From Nocardia sp. CY41 (GTDB lineage: Bacteria; Actinomycetota; Actinomycetes; Mycobacteriales; Mycobacteriaceae): a stretch of 64,000 nt of DNA. The notes under the pieces are model-generated. The model saw nothing but the letters and a program-made list of their open reading frames with translations, was not told the origin of the DNA and searched no databases. This document shows positions 48,328 to 58,224 of this stretch, piece by piece (the stretch's first letter is position 1; each line of letters starts with the position of its first letter). The position numbers and the translations under genes were made by a program. Location: the NCBI RefSeq assembly GCF_009829325.1, contig NZ_VUOS01000012.1:218280-282279 (forward strand). Reading direction: 5' to 3'.

Positions 48328-48867
48328 ATGGCAAAATCCGAGAAGGTCACCGCGGTCGAGGAGATCGCGGAGCAGTTCAAGAGCTCGACGGCCACCGTCG
48401 TCACGGAATACCGTGGCCTGTCGGTCGGCAAGCTCACCGAGCTGCGGCGCGCGCTCGGCGCCGACGCCACGTACTCCGTCGCCAAGAACACCCTGGTCAA
48501 GCGTGCCGCCGCCGAGGCGGGCGTGGAAGGCCTCGACGACCTGTTCGTCGGGCCGACCGCGATCACCTTCATCACGGGTGAGCCGGTCAACGCGGCCAAG
48601 GCCCTGAAGACCTTCGCGAAGGACAACAAGGCGCTCATCATCAAGGGCGGCTACATGGACGGCGCTCCGCTGTCCGTGTCCGAGGTCGAGCGGATCGCCG
48701 ACCTGGAGACCCGCGAGGTGCTGCTGGCCAAGCTGGCGGGTGCACTCAAGGGCAACCTCACCAAGGCCGCCGGTCTGTTCAACGCTCCCGCCTCGCAGGT
48801 GGCCCGCCTGGCCGCCGCGCTGCAGGAGAAGAAGCAGGCCGAAGAAGGCGCAACTGCCGCCGAGTAA
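48328..48867 (+). CDS. rplJ: 50S ribosomal protein L10
   Basis: 179 residues. [20 protein letters not shown] and [18 protein letters not shown] form the rRNA-binding start; the C-terminal helix [15 protein letters not shown] holds the L7/L12 dimers. AGAGAGGAGG lies before ATG 48328. The leader upstream has an attenuator-like hairpin. Confidence 0.97.
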   Translation: MAKSEKVTAVEEIAEQFKSSTATVVTEYRGLSVGKLTELRRALGADATYSVAKNTLVKRAAAEAGVEGLDDLFVGPTAITFITGEPVNAAKALKTFAKDNKALIIKGGYMDGAPLSVSEVERIADLETREVLLAKLAGALKGNLTKAAGLFNAPASQVARLAAALQEKKQAEEGATAAE

Positions 48868-48922
48868 TTCCGTGCGGCACGACTCGCCCGCATAGACAGC
48901 AACTACCGAAAGGAAAACAACA

Positions 48923-49303
48923 ATGGCCAACGTTGACGAACTGCTCGAGACCTTCGGCAACATGACCCTGCTCGAGCTGTCGGACTTCGTGAAGAAGTTC
49001 GAGGAGAAGTTCGAGGTCACCGCGGCCGCTCCGGTCGCCGTCGCCGCCGTCGGCGGTGCCGCCGCTCCGGCCGAGGCCGCCGAGGAGCAGGACGAGTTCG
49101 ACGTCATCCTCGAGGGTGCCGGCGACAAGAAGATCCAGGTCATCAAGGTGGTCCGCGAGATCGTCTCCGGCCTGGGCCTGAAGGAGGCCAAGGACCTCGT
49201 CGAGAGCGCTCCCAAGCCGATCCTGGAGAAGGTCGCCAAGGAGGCCGCCGAGGCCGCCAAGGCGAAGCTGGAAGAGGCCGGCGCCAAGGTCTCGGTCAAG
49301 TAA
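48923..49303 (+). CDS. rplL: 50S ribosomal protein L7/L12
   Basis: 126 residues. N-terminal dimerisation helix ([20 protein letters not shown]), Ala-rich hinge, then the C-terminal domain that recruits translational GTPases ([20 protein letters not shown] ... [15 protein letters not shown]). AAAGGAAA upstream. A strong terminator follows. Confidence 0.97.
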   Translation: MANVDELLETFGNMTLLELSDFVKKFEEKFEVTAAAPVAVAAVGGAAAPAEAAEEQDEFDVILEGAGDKKIQVIKVVREIVSGLGLKEAKDLVESAPKPILEKVAKEAAEAAKAKLEEAGAKVSVK

Positions 49304-49322
49304 TTCACGACCGAACACGCCG

Positions 49323-49365
49323 AACGGGCGGTCCCCTTTGTGGGGCCGCCCGTTTGCGTTTTCCG
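49323..49365 (+). terminator. Terminator of the rplJ-rplL operon
   Basis: AACGGGCGGTCCCC/GGGGCCGCCCGTT with loop TTTGT and one bulge, then TTGCGTTTTCC. Starts 20 bases after the rplL stop. Confidence 0.92.
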
Positions 49366-49399
49366 GCTATCTCGCCGCTATTGCTGATACCAAAAGGAT

Positions 49400-49416
49400 T
49401 GCGGAGTTACTCCGCA
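49400..49416. promoter_or_regulatory. Palindrome upstream of the mce operon
   Basis: TGCGGAGTtACTCCGCA, perfect 8-bp arms around one base, 125 bp before mceG. It is placed for an operator of the mce operon but does not match the KstR consensus I know. Confidence 0.5.
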
Positions 49417-49540
49417 GTCAGGTAGGGGTGTGCCCCGTCTCGCTCATGAGTTACAGTGACCGAACCCACACGTGACGCACCGTGATGACCGAGCGCGCGG
49501 TTCGCCGGTGGGCAGCTCGCTGAGAATTGTGGAGGTTGGC

Positions 49541-50617
49541 GTGGGCGTCGAGGTCAGGACCGAGAGTGTAACCAAGTCTTTCGGTTCCCAGCGAATTTGG
49601 CAGGATGTGTCTCTGACGTTGCCCTCGGGCGAGGTCAGTGCGCTGCTGGGCCCGTCGGGTACCGGTAAGTCGGTGTTCCTGAAGTCGCTGATCGGACTTC
49701 TGCGCCCCGAACGCGGCTCCATCTTCATCGACGGCACCGATATCACCACCTGCTCCAACAAGGAGCTCTACGAGATCCGCAAGCTCTTCGGTGTGCTGTT
49801 CCAGGACGGCGCGCTGTTCGGTTCGATGAACCTGTTCGACAACGTGGCCTTCCCGTTGCGCGAGCACACCAAGAAGAGCGAATCCGAGATCAAGAAGATC
49901 GTCATGGAGAAGCTGGAGCTCACCGGTCTGCTCGGGGCCGAGGGCAAGCTGCCCGGCGAGATCTCCGGTGGTATGCGCAAGCGCGCCGGGCTGGCCCGCG
50001 CCCTGGTGCTGGATCCGCAGATCATCCTCGTCGACGAGCCCGACTCCGGCCTGGACCCGGTGCGCACCTCCTATCTGTCGCAGCTGCTGATCGACATCAA
50101 CGCGCAGATCGACGCCACGATCCTGATCGTCACGCACAACATCAACCTCGCGCGCACGGTCCCGGACAACATCGGCATGCTGTTCCGCCGCCAGCTGGTC
50201 ATGTTCGGCCCGCGCGAAGTGCTGCTCACCTCCGAGGAGCCGGTGGTCAAGCAGTTCCTCAACGGCCGCATGATCGGCCCGATCGGCATGTCCGAGGAGA
50301 AGGACGAGGCGCAGATGGCGCGCGAGCAGGCGCTCGTGGACGCCGGGCATCACCACGGCGGCGCGGAGGAGGTCGAAGGGATCATCCCGCAGATGCGCGC
50401 GACCCCGGGTATGCCGGTGCGCCAAGCGGTCTTGCGGCGTAAGGAGCGCGTCCGCGAGATCATGCACACGCTGCCGCACGCCGCGCAGGTCGCGATCCGC
50501 GAATCACTTGACGAAAACGACGACACGCAGGTGATGGCGTACAACAGCGGCGACCTGGCTAATTATCAAGGCGGCGCGTACGACACCACCGTGCGGCACA
50601 ACGCAACTAACGGGTAA
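49541..50617 (+). CDS. mceG: Mce transport system ATPase MceG (Mkl)
   Basis: 358-residue ABC ATPase energising Mce lipid importers. Walker A GPSGTGKSVFLK, Q-loop GVLFQDGALFGSM, signature EISGGMRKRAGLARAL, Walker B IILVDEPDSGLDP, H-loop VTHNI. The C-terminal 100 residues are the MceG-specific extension. GTG 49541 has GGAGG five bases upstream. Mkl lies between rplL and rpoB in mycobacteria too, but there without the mce genes. Confidence 0.93.
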   Translation: MGVEVRTESVTKSFGSQRIWQDVSLTLPSGEVSALLGPSGTGKSVFLKSLIGLLRPERGSIFIDGTDITTCSNKELYEIRKLFGVLFQDGALFGSMNLFDNVAFPLREHTKKSESEIKKIVMEKLELTGLLGAEGKLPGEISGGMRKRAGLARALVLDPQIILVDEPDSGLDPVRTSYLSQLLIDINAQIDATILIVTHNINLARTVPDNIGMLFRRQLVMFGPREVLLTSEEPVVKQFLNGRMIGPIGMSEEKDEAQMAREQALVDAGHHHGGAEEVEGIIPQMRATPGMPVRQAVLRRKERVREIMHTLPHAAQVAIRESLDENDDTQVMAYNSGDLANYQGGAYDTTVRHNATNG

Positions 50618-50628
50618 CATCTGCGATC

Positions 50629-51423
50629 GTGAATTCGACCCTGGCGCGATTGCGAACTCCCCTGGAGTCGGGGTTTGCCCAGGCCGGCAATATATTTGCG
50701 CTGCTCATCGACGTTATGCGGAAGACATTCCGTCGCCCGTTCGAGTGGCGGGAGTTCATCGAGCAGTCGTGGTTCATCGCGAGTGTCTCGATCCTGCCCA
50801 GCGCGCTGGTCGCGATTCCGTTCGGCGCGGTCGTCGCATTGCAGACCGGCTCGTTGATCAAGCAGTTGGGCGCGGAGTCCTTCACGGGCGCAACCAGTGT
50901 GCTGGCAACCGTCCAGCAGGCCGCTCCCGTCGTGACCGCGCTGATCATCGCGGGCGCGGCCGGTTCGGCGGTGGCCGCCGATCTCGGCTCGCGCACCATC
51001 CGCGAGGAGATCGACGCGATGGAAGTTCTCGGCATCGACCCGGTGCGAAAGCTGGTGGTGCCGCGCGTACTCGGCATGATGCTGGTCGCACTGCTGCTCA
51101 ACGGCCTGGTCTCGGTGGTCGGCATCGCCGGGGGGTACTTCTTCAACGTGTTGCTGCAAGGCGGCACCCCCGGCGCCTACCTGGCGTCGTTCTCCGCCCT
51201 CGCCCAGCTGCCGGACCTGTGGATCGGTGAGATCAAGGCGGCGGTGTTCGGCCTGCTCGCCGGCGTCATCGCCGCGTACAAGGGGCTGCATCCCAAGGGG
51301 GGCCCGAAAGGAGTCGGTGACGCGGTGAACCAATCCGTGGTGATCACGTTCATGGTGTTGTTCTTCGTGAACCTCATCCTGACCCTGGTATACCTGCAGG
51401 TCGTCCCGGCCAAGGGTGCCTGA
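50629..51423 (+). CDS. yrbEA: YrbE-A type (MlaE family) Mce permease
   Basis: 264 residues, first of two MlaE-like permeases. Helices VSILPSALVAIPFGAVVALQ, APVVTALIIAGAAGSAVAADL and VLGMMLVALLLNGLVSVVGI; the conserved ADLGSRTIREEIDAMEVLGI, then DPVRKLVVPRVLG coupling segment contacts the ATPase. GTG 50629 follows 11 bases after mceG. Confidence 0.92.
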   Translation: MNSTLARLRTPLESGFAQAGNIFALLIDVMRKTFRRPFEWREFIEQSWFIASVSILPSALVAIPFGAVVALQTGSLIKQLGAESFTGATSVLATVQQAAPVVTALIIAGAAGSAVAADLGSRTIREEIDAMEVLGIDPVRKLVVPRVLGMMLVALLLNGLVSVVGIAGGYFFNVLLQGGTPGAYLASFSALAQLPDLWIGEIKAAVFGLLAGVIAAYKGLHPKGGPKGVGDAVNQSVVITFMVLFFVNLILTLVYLQVVPAKGA

Positions 51424-51426
51424 CGG

Positions 51427-52290
51427 ATGGCCACGTCGTACCGGACCCCGGTCGCCAAGTCCATGCGCCGGGTGGGTGAAGTCGCTCGTATGCCGCTCAA
51501 CGTCATCGATCGCGCGGGCGAGCAGATGTCGTTCTACACGCGGGCCATCGCGTGGATCCCGCGGACCGCGGTGCACTACCGCAAGGAAGTCATGCGGTTG
51601 CTCGCCGAGGTCACCTTCGGCTCCGGCGCGCTCGCGGTGATCGGCGGCACCATCGGCGTCATCGTGTTCATGTCCGGCTCCGTTGGCGTCGTCGTCGGTC
51701 TGCAGGGCTTCAAGGCCCTCGACGCGCTCGGCAGCTCGGTGCTCACCGGCTTCCTCACCGCCTACATCAACACTCGCGAGATCGCTCCGCTGGTCGCCGC
51801 GCTCGCCCTGTCCGCCACGGTCGGTTGCGGGTTCACCGCGCAGCTGGGCGCCATGCGGATCTCCGAGGAGATCGATGCGCTCGAGGTGATGGCGGTGCCC
51901 GGCGTGCCGTTCCTGGTGACCAGCCGGGTGATCGCCGGATTCCTCGCGGTGATCCCGCTCTACATCGTCGGGCTGCTCGGCACGTTCCTGGCGTCGCGGT
52001 CGATCAGCATCTGGTTCAACGGCCAATCCAGCGGGTCCTACGACCACTACTTCAGTTTGTTCCTGCCACCGGAGGACGTGCTCTATTCGTTCCTCAAGGT
52101 GCTGGTCTTCGCGTTCGTGATCATCATGGTGCATTGCTACTACGGGTTCCACGCCACCGGCGGCCCCGCGGGCGTCGGCGTCGCGGTCGGCCGCGCGGTC
52201 CGCGCCGCGATCGTCCTGGTGAACGTGCTCGACTTCTTCCTCAGCCTCGCGATCTGGGGCACCACCACCACGGTGCGGGTGGCCGGATGA
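51427..52290 (+). CDS. yrbEB: YrbE-B type (MlaE family) Mce permease
   Basis: 287 residues, second permease. Cytoplasmic start (VAKSMRRVGEVARMPLNVID), hydrophobic core, and EISEEIDALEV-like coupling sequence (MRISEEIDALEVMAVPGVPF). The stop overlaps the mceA start (ATGA), so the genes are translationally coupled. Confidence 0.92.
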   Translation: MATSYRTPVAKSMRRVGEVARMPLNVIDRAGEQMSFYTRAIAWIPRTAVHYRKEVMRLLAEVTFGSGALAVIGGTIGVIVFMSGSVGVVVGLQGFKALDALGSSVLTGFLTAYINTREIAPLVAALALSATVGCGFTAQLGAMRISEEIDALEVMAVPGVPFLVTSRVIAGFLAVIPLYIVGLLGTFLASRSISIWFNGQSSGSYDHYFSLFLPPEDVLYSFLKVLVFAFVIIMVHCYYGFHATGGPAGVGVAVGRAVRAAIVLVNVLDFFLSLAIWGTTTTVRVAG

Positions 52291-53636
52291 GCCGCACGCA
52301 GGCCTGGCGCTCGACCGCGAAGCTGCGAACCCGAGCGCTCGGCATCGCCTTCTTCGTCGTGGTCGCGTTGTTCCTCTGGACCACCGTCGCGATCTACAAC
52401 AAGCAGTTCGTGAAGACAGTGCACGTCGATCTGATCACCGACAGTGTGGGCAACGCGCTGACCCGAAACGCGGACGTGAAGGTCCGCGGCATCACCGTCG
52501 GCGAGGTGCGCTCGAGCAGTTCCGAGGGCGGGGAGGTGACCTTGGACCTGGCCATCAATCCGGACAAGGCGCAGCAGATCCCGGCCAACGCGACCGCGCG
52601 CCTGCTGCCCAAGACGTTGTTCGGTGAGCGCTACGTGGATCTGGTGATCCCGGAGAACCCGAGCCCGCAGCATCTCACCGACGGCCTGACACTGCACCAG
52701 GACGTCAGCGGCAACGCCATCGAGTTGAGCAAACTGCTCGACGACCTGTTGCCGTTGCTGCAGGCCATCCCGCCGCAGGATCTCGCGGCCACGCTGGGCG
52801 CGCTGTCGCAGGCGCTGGCCGGTCAGGGCTTCGCGCTCGGCGAGACCGTGGACAAGCTGGACGACGCCTTCCGCCAGGTCAATGTCGTGCTTCCGGACCT
52901 GCAGGCCGATCTGCGCAGCTTCGCCGAGGTGGCGGCCACCTACTCCGACGCGGCGCCGCAGCTGATCCAGGCTCTGGACAACCTGCGCACGACCAACGCC
53001 ACGATCGTGCAGCGGCGCACCGACATCGACGTCCTCTACGCAACGCTGACGCCGGCCTCGGCCAGCACCACCGATTTCCTGATCGCCAACCGTGACAACA
53101 TCGTCGACGTGGCCGCCGACTCCCGGCCCGCGCTGGAGCAGCTGGCCTACTACTCGCCGAACTACGCCTGCGCGCTGGCGAACTTCGCGCAGCTGAAGCC
53201 GCGCATCGACCGGATCTTCGGCAAGGGCACCGACCTGCCCGGCTCGCGGGTGACCATCGAACTGGTCAACACCCGCGGCAAGTACCTGCCCAACCAAGAC
53301 GAACCGCGCTGGCTGGACACCCGGGGGCCGTGGTGCATCCCCGAGATGCCGCTGGGCGTCGACCCCGGCCAGTACACCGGCGGCCCGAACAACGACGGCT
53401 CCTACGCCGTGCCCAGCCGCAACCCCGGTGACCAGGAGACCGGCCACCTGGAGCCGCCGCAGTTCGGCGTCCACCCGGCGAGCAAGATGCCGACGATCGC
53501 CGGTTCCCCTATGGAGCAGCAGTCGCTCGGCGCGATCTACGGCGCGGCCAACGGCGTCGCCCCGGATCAGGTGCCGGGCTGGGTGACCAGGGCCGGCGCG
53601 CCCGCGTTCCGCGGAAGCGAGGTGAGCGTGCGATGA
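52287..53636 (+). CDS. mceA: MCE family protein MceA
   Basis: 449 residues. One N-terminal helix (ALGIAFFVVVALFLWTTVAI) anchors it; the MCE domain follows (VHVDLITDSVGNALTRNADV, then KVRGITVGEVRS), then a long helical region and a Pro/Gly-rich C-terminal tail. Mce proteins assemble as a hexameric tube that carries lipid across the periplasm. Overlaps yrbEB and mceB by four bases each. Confidence 0.92.
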   Translation: MSRTQAWRSTAKLRTRALGIAFFVVVALFLWTTVAIYNKQFVKTVHVDLITDSVGNALTRNADVKVRGITVGEVRSSSSEGGEVTLDLAINPDKAQQIPANATARLLPKTLFGERYVDLVIPENPSPQHLTDGLTLHQDVSGNAIELSKLLDDLLPLLQAIPPQDLAATLGALSQALAGQGFALGETVDKLDDAFRQVNVVLPDLQADLRSFAEVAATYSDAAPQLIQALDNLRTTNATIVQRRTDIDVLYATLTPASASTTDFLIANRDNIVDVAADSRPALEQLAYYSPNYACALANFAQLKPRIDRIFGKGTDLPGSRVTIELVNTRGKYLPNQDEPRWLDTRGPWCIPEMPLGVDPGQYTGGPNNDGSYAVPSRNPGDQETGHLEPPQFGVHPASKMPTIAGSPMEQQSLGAIYGAANGVAPDQVPGWVTRAGAPAFRGSEVSVR

Positions 53637-54709
53637 AGCAGCATCTGCGCGGCTTGGGCGGTCCGCTGACCAAGCTGATCATCTTCGTCGTGGTGACCCT
53701 GTTCGTCACCACCGTCCTCGCGCTGTCCATCGCGAACTACGGCGGTGGCGGTACCGGGTTCAAGGCCAGATTCACCGACGTCACCGCGCTCAACCCCGGC
53801 GACGAGGTCCGCATCGCGGGCGTCCGGGTCGGCAAGGTCACCGACGTCTCGATCGTGGACAAGCGGCTGGCCGAGGTGAAATTCGACCTCACCGACCGCG
53901 ACTGGCTGCCCGCCTCGACCACCGCGACGATCAAGTACCGCAACCTGGTCGGCCAGCGCTACATCGCGCTGGAGCAGGGGACCGGGGAGCAGGGCCGCAA
54001 GCTGAACAAGGGCGGCACCATCCCGCTGGAGCGCACCAGGCCCGCGCTGAACCTGACGACGCTGTTCAACGGCTTCCGGCCGCTGTTCCGGACGTTGACC
54101 GCCGAGGACGTGAACAAGCTGTCCTTCGAGATCATCCAGGTCTTCCAGGGCGAGCAGGGCACCATCCGCGATCTGGTCGCGACCACCGCGAACCTGACCA
54201 ACAAGATCGCGGACAAGGACGCCGTGATCGGTGAGCTGACCCGCAACCTGACCGCCGTGCTGGACACCGTCAACCAGCGCGACGACCAATTCGATCAGTT
54301 GATCGTGAACACCGAGGCGCTGATCAGCGGCCTCAACGCCGAACGCGACACGATCGGGCGCTCGGTGACCTCGCTGGCGAACCTGACGTCGGCGACCTCG
54401 GACCTGCTCGTCCCGGTGCGTCCGACGCTGCAAGGGTCGATCGCGGGTCTGAGCCAGCTGACCGGCACGCTCGACGAGCGTGAGGACGAGGTGAACGAGG
54501 CGCTGTACAATCTTCCGCTGAAGATGGAGAAGCTGGGGCGCGCCGCGAGTTACGGCTCTTGGTTCCAGTTCTACCTGTGCGGCATCGACATCGTGGTCGG
54601 GCCGGGCGCCGTCGAGGCGCCGCAGCTCAACCTGCCCGCCGGCCTGCCGACGATCAACCAGCCGTTGTACACCAACGCCGCGCCGCGCTGCCATGGGAAG
54701 GCTCGCTGA
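53633..54709 (+). CDS. mceB: MCE family protein MceB
   Basis: 358 residues. N-terminal helix (LIIFVVVTLFVTTVLALSIA), MCE domain (FKARFTDVTALNPGDEVRIA, then GVRVGKV), long helical region with TVNQRDDQFDQLIVNTEALI, and a C-terminus with a YLCGIDIVVGPG segment. Its stop overlaps the mceC start (TGATG). Confidence 0.92.
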   Translation: MKQHLRGLGGPLTKLIIFVVVTLFVTTVLALSIANYGGGGTGFKARFTDVTALNPGDEVRIAGVRVGKVTDVSIVDKRLAEVKFDLTDRDWLPASTTATIKYRNLVGQRYIALEQGTGEQGRKLNKGGTIPLERTRPALNLTTLFNGFRPLFRTLTAEDVNKLSFEIIQVFQGEQGTIRDLVATTANLTNKIADKDAVIGELTRNLTAVLDTVNQRDDQFDQLIVNTEALISGLNAERDTIGRSVTSLANLTSATSDLLVPVRPTLQGSIAGLSQLTGTLDEREDEVNEALYNLPLKMEKLGRAASYGSWFQFYLCGIDIVVGPGAVEAPQLNLPAGLPTINQPLYTNAAPRCHGKAR

Positions 54710-55719
54710 TGGACGACCGCATTCTGCTCGGCAAGCGCAGCCCGGCGTTCCTGGGCGCGCTCGGCATCGCCGTCGTGCTGTTGGTGACGATGTCCGCTTT
54801 CTTCCTGGATCGGCTGCCGATCATCGGGGCCGGGACCAAGTACACCGCGGAATTCAGCGAGGCGGCGGGTCTGAAGAAGGGCAACGAAGTCCGGGTGGCG
54901 GGCGTCAAGGTCGGCTCGGTCTCCGACGTCCGGCTCGACGGTGACCGCGTGCTCGTGGACTTCCGCACCAAGGACACCTGGATCGGCAACGAGACCACCG
55001 CGTCCATTCAGATCAAGACGCTGCTCGGACAGAAGTACCTCGCGCTCGACCCGAGGGGTTCGAAACCGGCCACGCCGAGTTCGCGGATCCCGCTCTCGCG
55101 CACGGTGTCCCCGTACGACGTGGTGGACGCGTTCACCGATGCCGCGCGCACCATCGATCAGATCGACACCACACAGCTGGCCAAGAGCATGCAGGTGCTG
55201 TCGGAGGCGTTCGAGACGACGCCGCCGGAGATCCGCGGGTCCATCGACGGTGTGGCCCGGCTGTCGGAGACGCTGGCCAAGCGCGATCAGGAGCTGAAGA
55301 AGCTGTTCGCCGCGACCAGGCAGACCACCCAGATCCTGGCCGACCGCAACGCGCAGTTCGAGCGGCTGCTCGGCAACGGCGGTCAGCTGCTGGCCGAGCT
55401 GAACATCCGGCAGCAGTCCATCAAGCAGCTGCTGTCGGGCGCGAGGACGGTATCGGCGGAGCTGAGCGCGCTCGTGCACGACAACGAGCAGCAGATCGGG
55501 CCCGCGCTGACGAATCTGCGCGCCTCCATCGATCTGCTCAACGCCAACCAGCAGAACATCTCCAAAACGCTCGAACTCGCGGCGCCGTTCTACAGCCTGT
55601 ATGCCAGCGTGCTGGGCACCGGACGCTGGTTCGACGCGGTGATCGTCAACGTGGTGCCGCCCGCACTGCCCGAGATCCCCGGCTACCGTCAGCCGATCCG
55701 CACCTTGGGAGGTAACTGA
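54709..55719 (+). CDS. mceC: MCE family protein MceC
   Basis: 336 residues. N-terminal helix ([20 protein letters not shown]), MCE domain ([20 protein letters not shown], then GVKVGSV), helical repeats up to the C-terminus. ATG 54709 overlaps the mceB stop. GGGAGG at the end of this gene is the Shine-Dalgarno for mceD. Confidence 0.92.
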   Translation: MDDRILLGKRSPAFLGALGIAVVLLVTMSAFFLDRLPIIGAGTKYTAEFSEAAGLKKGNEVRVAGVKVGSVSDVRLDGDRVLVDFRTKDTWIGNETTASIQIKTLLGQKYLALDPRGSKPATPSSRIPLSRTVSPYDVVDAFTDAARTIDQIDTTQLAKSMQVLSEAFETTPPEIRGSIDGVARLSETLAKRDQELKKLFAATRQTTQILADRNAQFERLLGNGGQLLAELNIRQQSIKQLLSGARTVSAELSALVHDNEQQIGPALTNLRASIDLLNANQQNISKTLELAAPFYSLYASVLGTGRWFDAVIVNVVPPALPEIPGYRQPIRTLGGN

Positions 55720-55720
55720 C

Positions 55721-56989
55721 GTGGCGGACAACTGGCGTAGCGATCCGGTCGGTGCGGTGCGCGGCTCCAGCCGCGGCGCCAAGGTGGGCATCGCGCTGGT
55801 CGTCGTCCTCGCCGTGCTGGTGGCGGTGGTGCTGTGGTGGTTGTTCAACCGGCTGTCCACCACCAAGATCACCGCGTACTTCGATCGCTCGGTCGGCATC
55901 TACGAGGGCTCGGACGTCCGGATTCTCGGCGTGCCGGTCGGCTCGGTGGATTCGGTGGAGCCGCAGGGCGATCAGGTGAAGATCGTGATGAGCGTGGACC
56001 GCAAGTACGATGTTCCCGCGGGCGCGCGGGCCGCCCAGATCACGCCCTCGATCGTGTCGGACCGCTACATCCAGCTCACGCCCGCCTACACCGGCGGCCC
56101 GAAGATGGCGCGCGACGCGACCATTCCGCGCGAGCGCACGGCGACGCCGGTCGAAGTCGACCAGCTGTACAAGAGCATCACCGAGCTCTCGGACGCGCTG
56201 GGACCCAACGGGGCCAACGCCGAGGGCGCGGTGAACGAGCTGGTGCGCACCGGCGCGGCGAACCTGGCCGGCAACGGCGAGGCGCTGGCCAACAGCCTCA
56301 CCCAGTTGTCCAGGGCGGCCCGCTACCTGTCGGACGCGCGCGGCGACATCTTCGACACGGTGAAGAACCTGCAGGCGTTCATCACCATGCTGGCGCAGAA
56401 CGACCAGCAGGTGCGGCAGTTCAACACCCAGCTGGCCGATCTGTCGACGTTCCTGGCCGACGAGCGCGAAGATCTCGGTGCGGCACTGCATCTGCTGTCG
56501 ATCGCGCTGGGCGATGTCGCCCGCTTCATCGACGACAACCGGGACCTGATCGCGAGCAATGCCGAAGGGCTCGTCCAACTCACCAAGACGTTGTCCGATC
56601 AGCGCAACGACGTGGCCGCGCTGCTGCCGGTCCTGCCGGTGGCGTTGAGCAACCTGATCAACGTGCACAATGCCGAATCGGGCACACTCGACATGCGCGC
56701 CAACTTCCCCGAGCTGCAGGACCCGTTCGGCGTGGTGTGCAAGATGCTCGACTTGTCCAAGCTGAAGCCCGGCGATCCCAAGTTCGAGGCGCTCGGCAGG
56801 CAGATGCAGCCGATCCTCGACCACTGCAAGGAGATCACCGACCAGATCACCGCCGGGGTACAGACCCCGACGCTGAACCTGCCGTTCGGCATCCTCAGCG
56901 GCGAGAACCAGCAGCGTGACCCGGTGCCGGGCACGGTGCCCGGCACGCCGTCGGACCGGCTTCCGCCGTCGCAGGGAGGGGAGCGATGA
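55721..56989 (+). CDS. mceD: MCE family protein MceD
   Basis: 422 residues. N-terminal helix ([20 protein letters not shown]), MCE domain ([20 protein letters not shown], then GVPVGSVDS), long helical part, and a Pro-rich end. GTG 55721 lies one base after the mceC stop. Overlaps mceE by four bases. Confidence 0.92.
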   Translation: MADNWRSDPVGAVRGSSRGAKVGIALVVVLAVLVAVVLWWLFNRLSTTKITAYFDRSVGIYEGSDVRILGVPVGSVDSVEPQGDQVKIVMSVDRKYDVPAGARAAQITPSIVSDRYIQLTPAYTGGPKMARDATIPRERTATPVEVDQLYKSITELSDALGPNGANAEGAVNELVRTGAANLAGNGEALANSLTQLSRAARYLSDARGDIFDTVKNLQAFITMLAQNDQQVRQFNTQLADLSTFLADEREDLGAALHLLSIALGDVARFIDDNRDLIASNAEGLVQLTKTLSDQRNDVAALLPVLPVALSNLINVHNAESGTLDMRANFPELQDPFGVVCKMLDLSKLKPGDPKFEALGRQMQPILDHCKEITDQITAGVQTPTLNLPFGILSGENQQRDPVPGTVPGTPSDRLPPSQGGER

Positions 56990-58224
56990 GCATCCGAATC
57001 CGTTTCGTCGCGCGCGGGCTGGGCGCGGCCGTGGCACTGGGATTGTCCGCCGCGCTGGTCACCTCGTGCGCCGCTGACGGCATCTACAGCGTGCCGCTGC
57101 CCGGCGGCGCGGACGTGGGCGACCATCCGATGCACATCGACATCCAGTTCGACGACGTCCTGGACCTGGTGCCGCAGTCGGCGGTCAAGGTCGAAGGTGT
57201 GCCGGTCGGCCGGGTCGAGAAGATCAGCATCGGCAAGGACCAGTGGACCGCCACGGTGCGCACCGTGGTCAACTCGTCGGTGGACCTGCCCGCGAACGCG
57301 CGCGCCGAGGTCCGGCAATCGAATCTGCTCGGCGAGAAGTTCATCGAACTCTCCAAGCCCGCCGCCGATCCGGAGCCCCGCAGGCTGGCCGACGGCTCGG
57401 TCATCCCGGTCGACCGCACCCGGCACGCCACCGAGGTCGAGCAGGTGCTCGGCGCGCTGTCGCTGCTGCTCAACGGCGGCGGCGTCGCGCAGTTGCAGCC
57501 GATCGTCACCGAACTGAACAAGACCCTCGGCGGTCGCGAAGACCGGGTGCGCTCGCTGATCGAGCAGGCGAACACGCTGATCGGCGGCCTGAACCAGCAG
57601 GTGGACGACATCACCCGCGCGCTGGACGGCCTCGACGTGCTCAGCAGCCGGGTGAGCAAGCAGACCGATCAGATCGGCAAGATCCTCGACCAGTTGCCCC
57701 AGGGCATCAAGATCCTGGAAGAGCAGCGCCCGCAACTGGTGGCGCTGCTCGCGCAGCTGGACCGGCTCGGTGCGGCGGGCTTCGACGTGCTGAACACGTC
57801 GAAGGACGACCTGATTCGCGATCTCACCTCACTGCGGCCGACCTTGCAGGAGCTGGGCCGGTCGGCGCCGGATCTGGTCGCCGCGGTCCCGCTGATCCCG
57901 ACCTATCCGTTCCCCGACTCGGCGCTGGAGAGCACCTTCGGCGGCAGCGTGAACACCTGGCTGTCGGTGGACCAGCAGATCGGTGTCACGCTGAGCAATC
58001 TCGGTGTGGGCAAGCCGGATCCGGTGTACATCCCGCCGGTCGGCCCGCCCGTGCCGGTGAACCCGACCAACCCGTACTACAACGGCAACGGCCCGCGTCC
58101 GGGCTGGCCGACGGTGTCGATCCTGCCGTTGCCGCCGCTGATGGCGCAGCCGCCCGCGCCCGGCGTGCCCGGTCCGGTCGGGGCGATTCTCGAGCAACTC
58201 GGCGTAGGGAGTGGTCCGCGATGA
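56986..58224 (+). CDS. mceE: MCE family lipoprotein MceE
   Basis: 412 residues with a signal peptide and lipobox LVTSC at residues 24-28, so Cys28 is probably lipidated; MceE members are usually lipoproteins (LprK type). MCE domain [20 protein letters not shown], then [10 protein letters not shown]; long helical region; C-terminal Pro-rich tail ([20 protein letters not shown]). Overlaps mceF by four bases. Confidence 0.93.
   Translation: MSIRIRFVARGLGAAVALGLSAALVTSCAADGIYSVPLPGGADVGDHPMHIDIQFDDVLDLVPQSAVKVEGVPVGRVEKISIGKDQWTATVRTVVNSSVDLPANARAEVRQSNLLGEKFIELSKPAADPEPRRLADGSVIPVDRTRHATEVEQVLGALSLLLNGGGVAQLQPIVTELNKTLGGREDRVRSLIEQANTLIGGLNQQVDDITRALDGLDVLSSRVSKQTDQIGKILDQLPQGIKILEEQRPQLVALLAQLDRLGAAGFDVLNTSKDDLIRDLTSLRPTLQELGRSAPDLVAAVPLIPTYPFPDSALESTFGGSVNTWLSVDQQIGVTLSNLGVGKPDPVYIPPVGPPVPVNPTNPYYNGNGPRPGWPTVSILPLPPLMAQPPAPGVPGPVGAILEQLGVGSGPR

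Noticed and set aside
49366..49540. KstR-type operator before the mce operon
   Set aside because: No AGAAC/GTTCT-type inverted repeat is present; the palindrome found has different arms.
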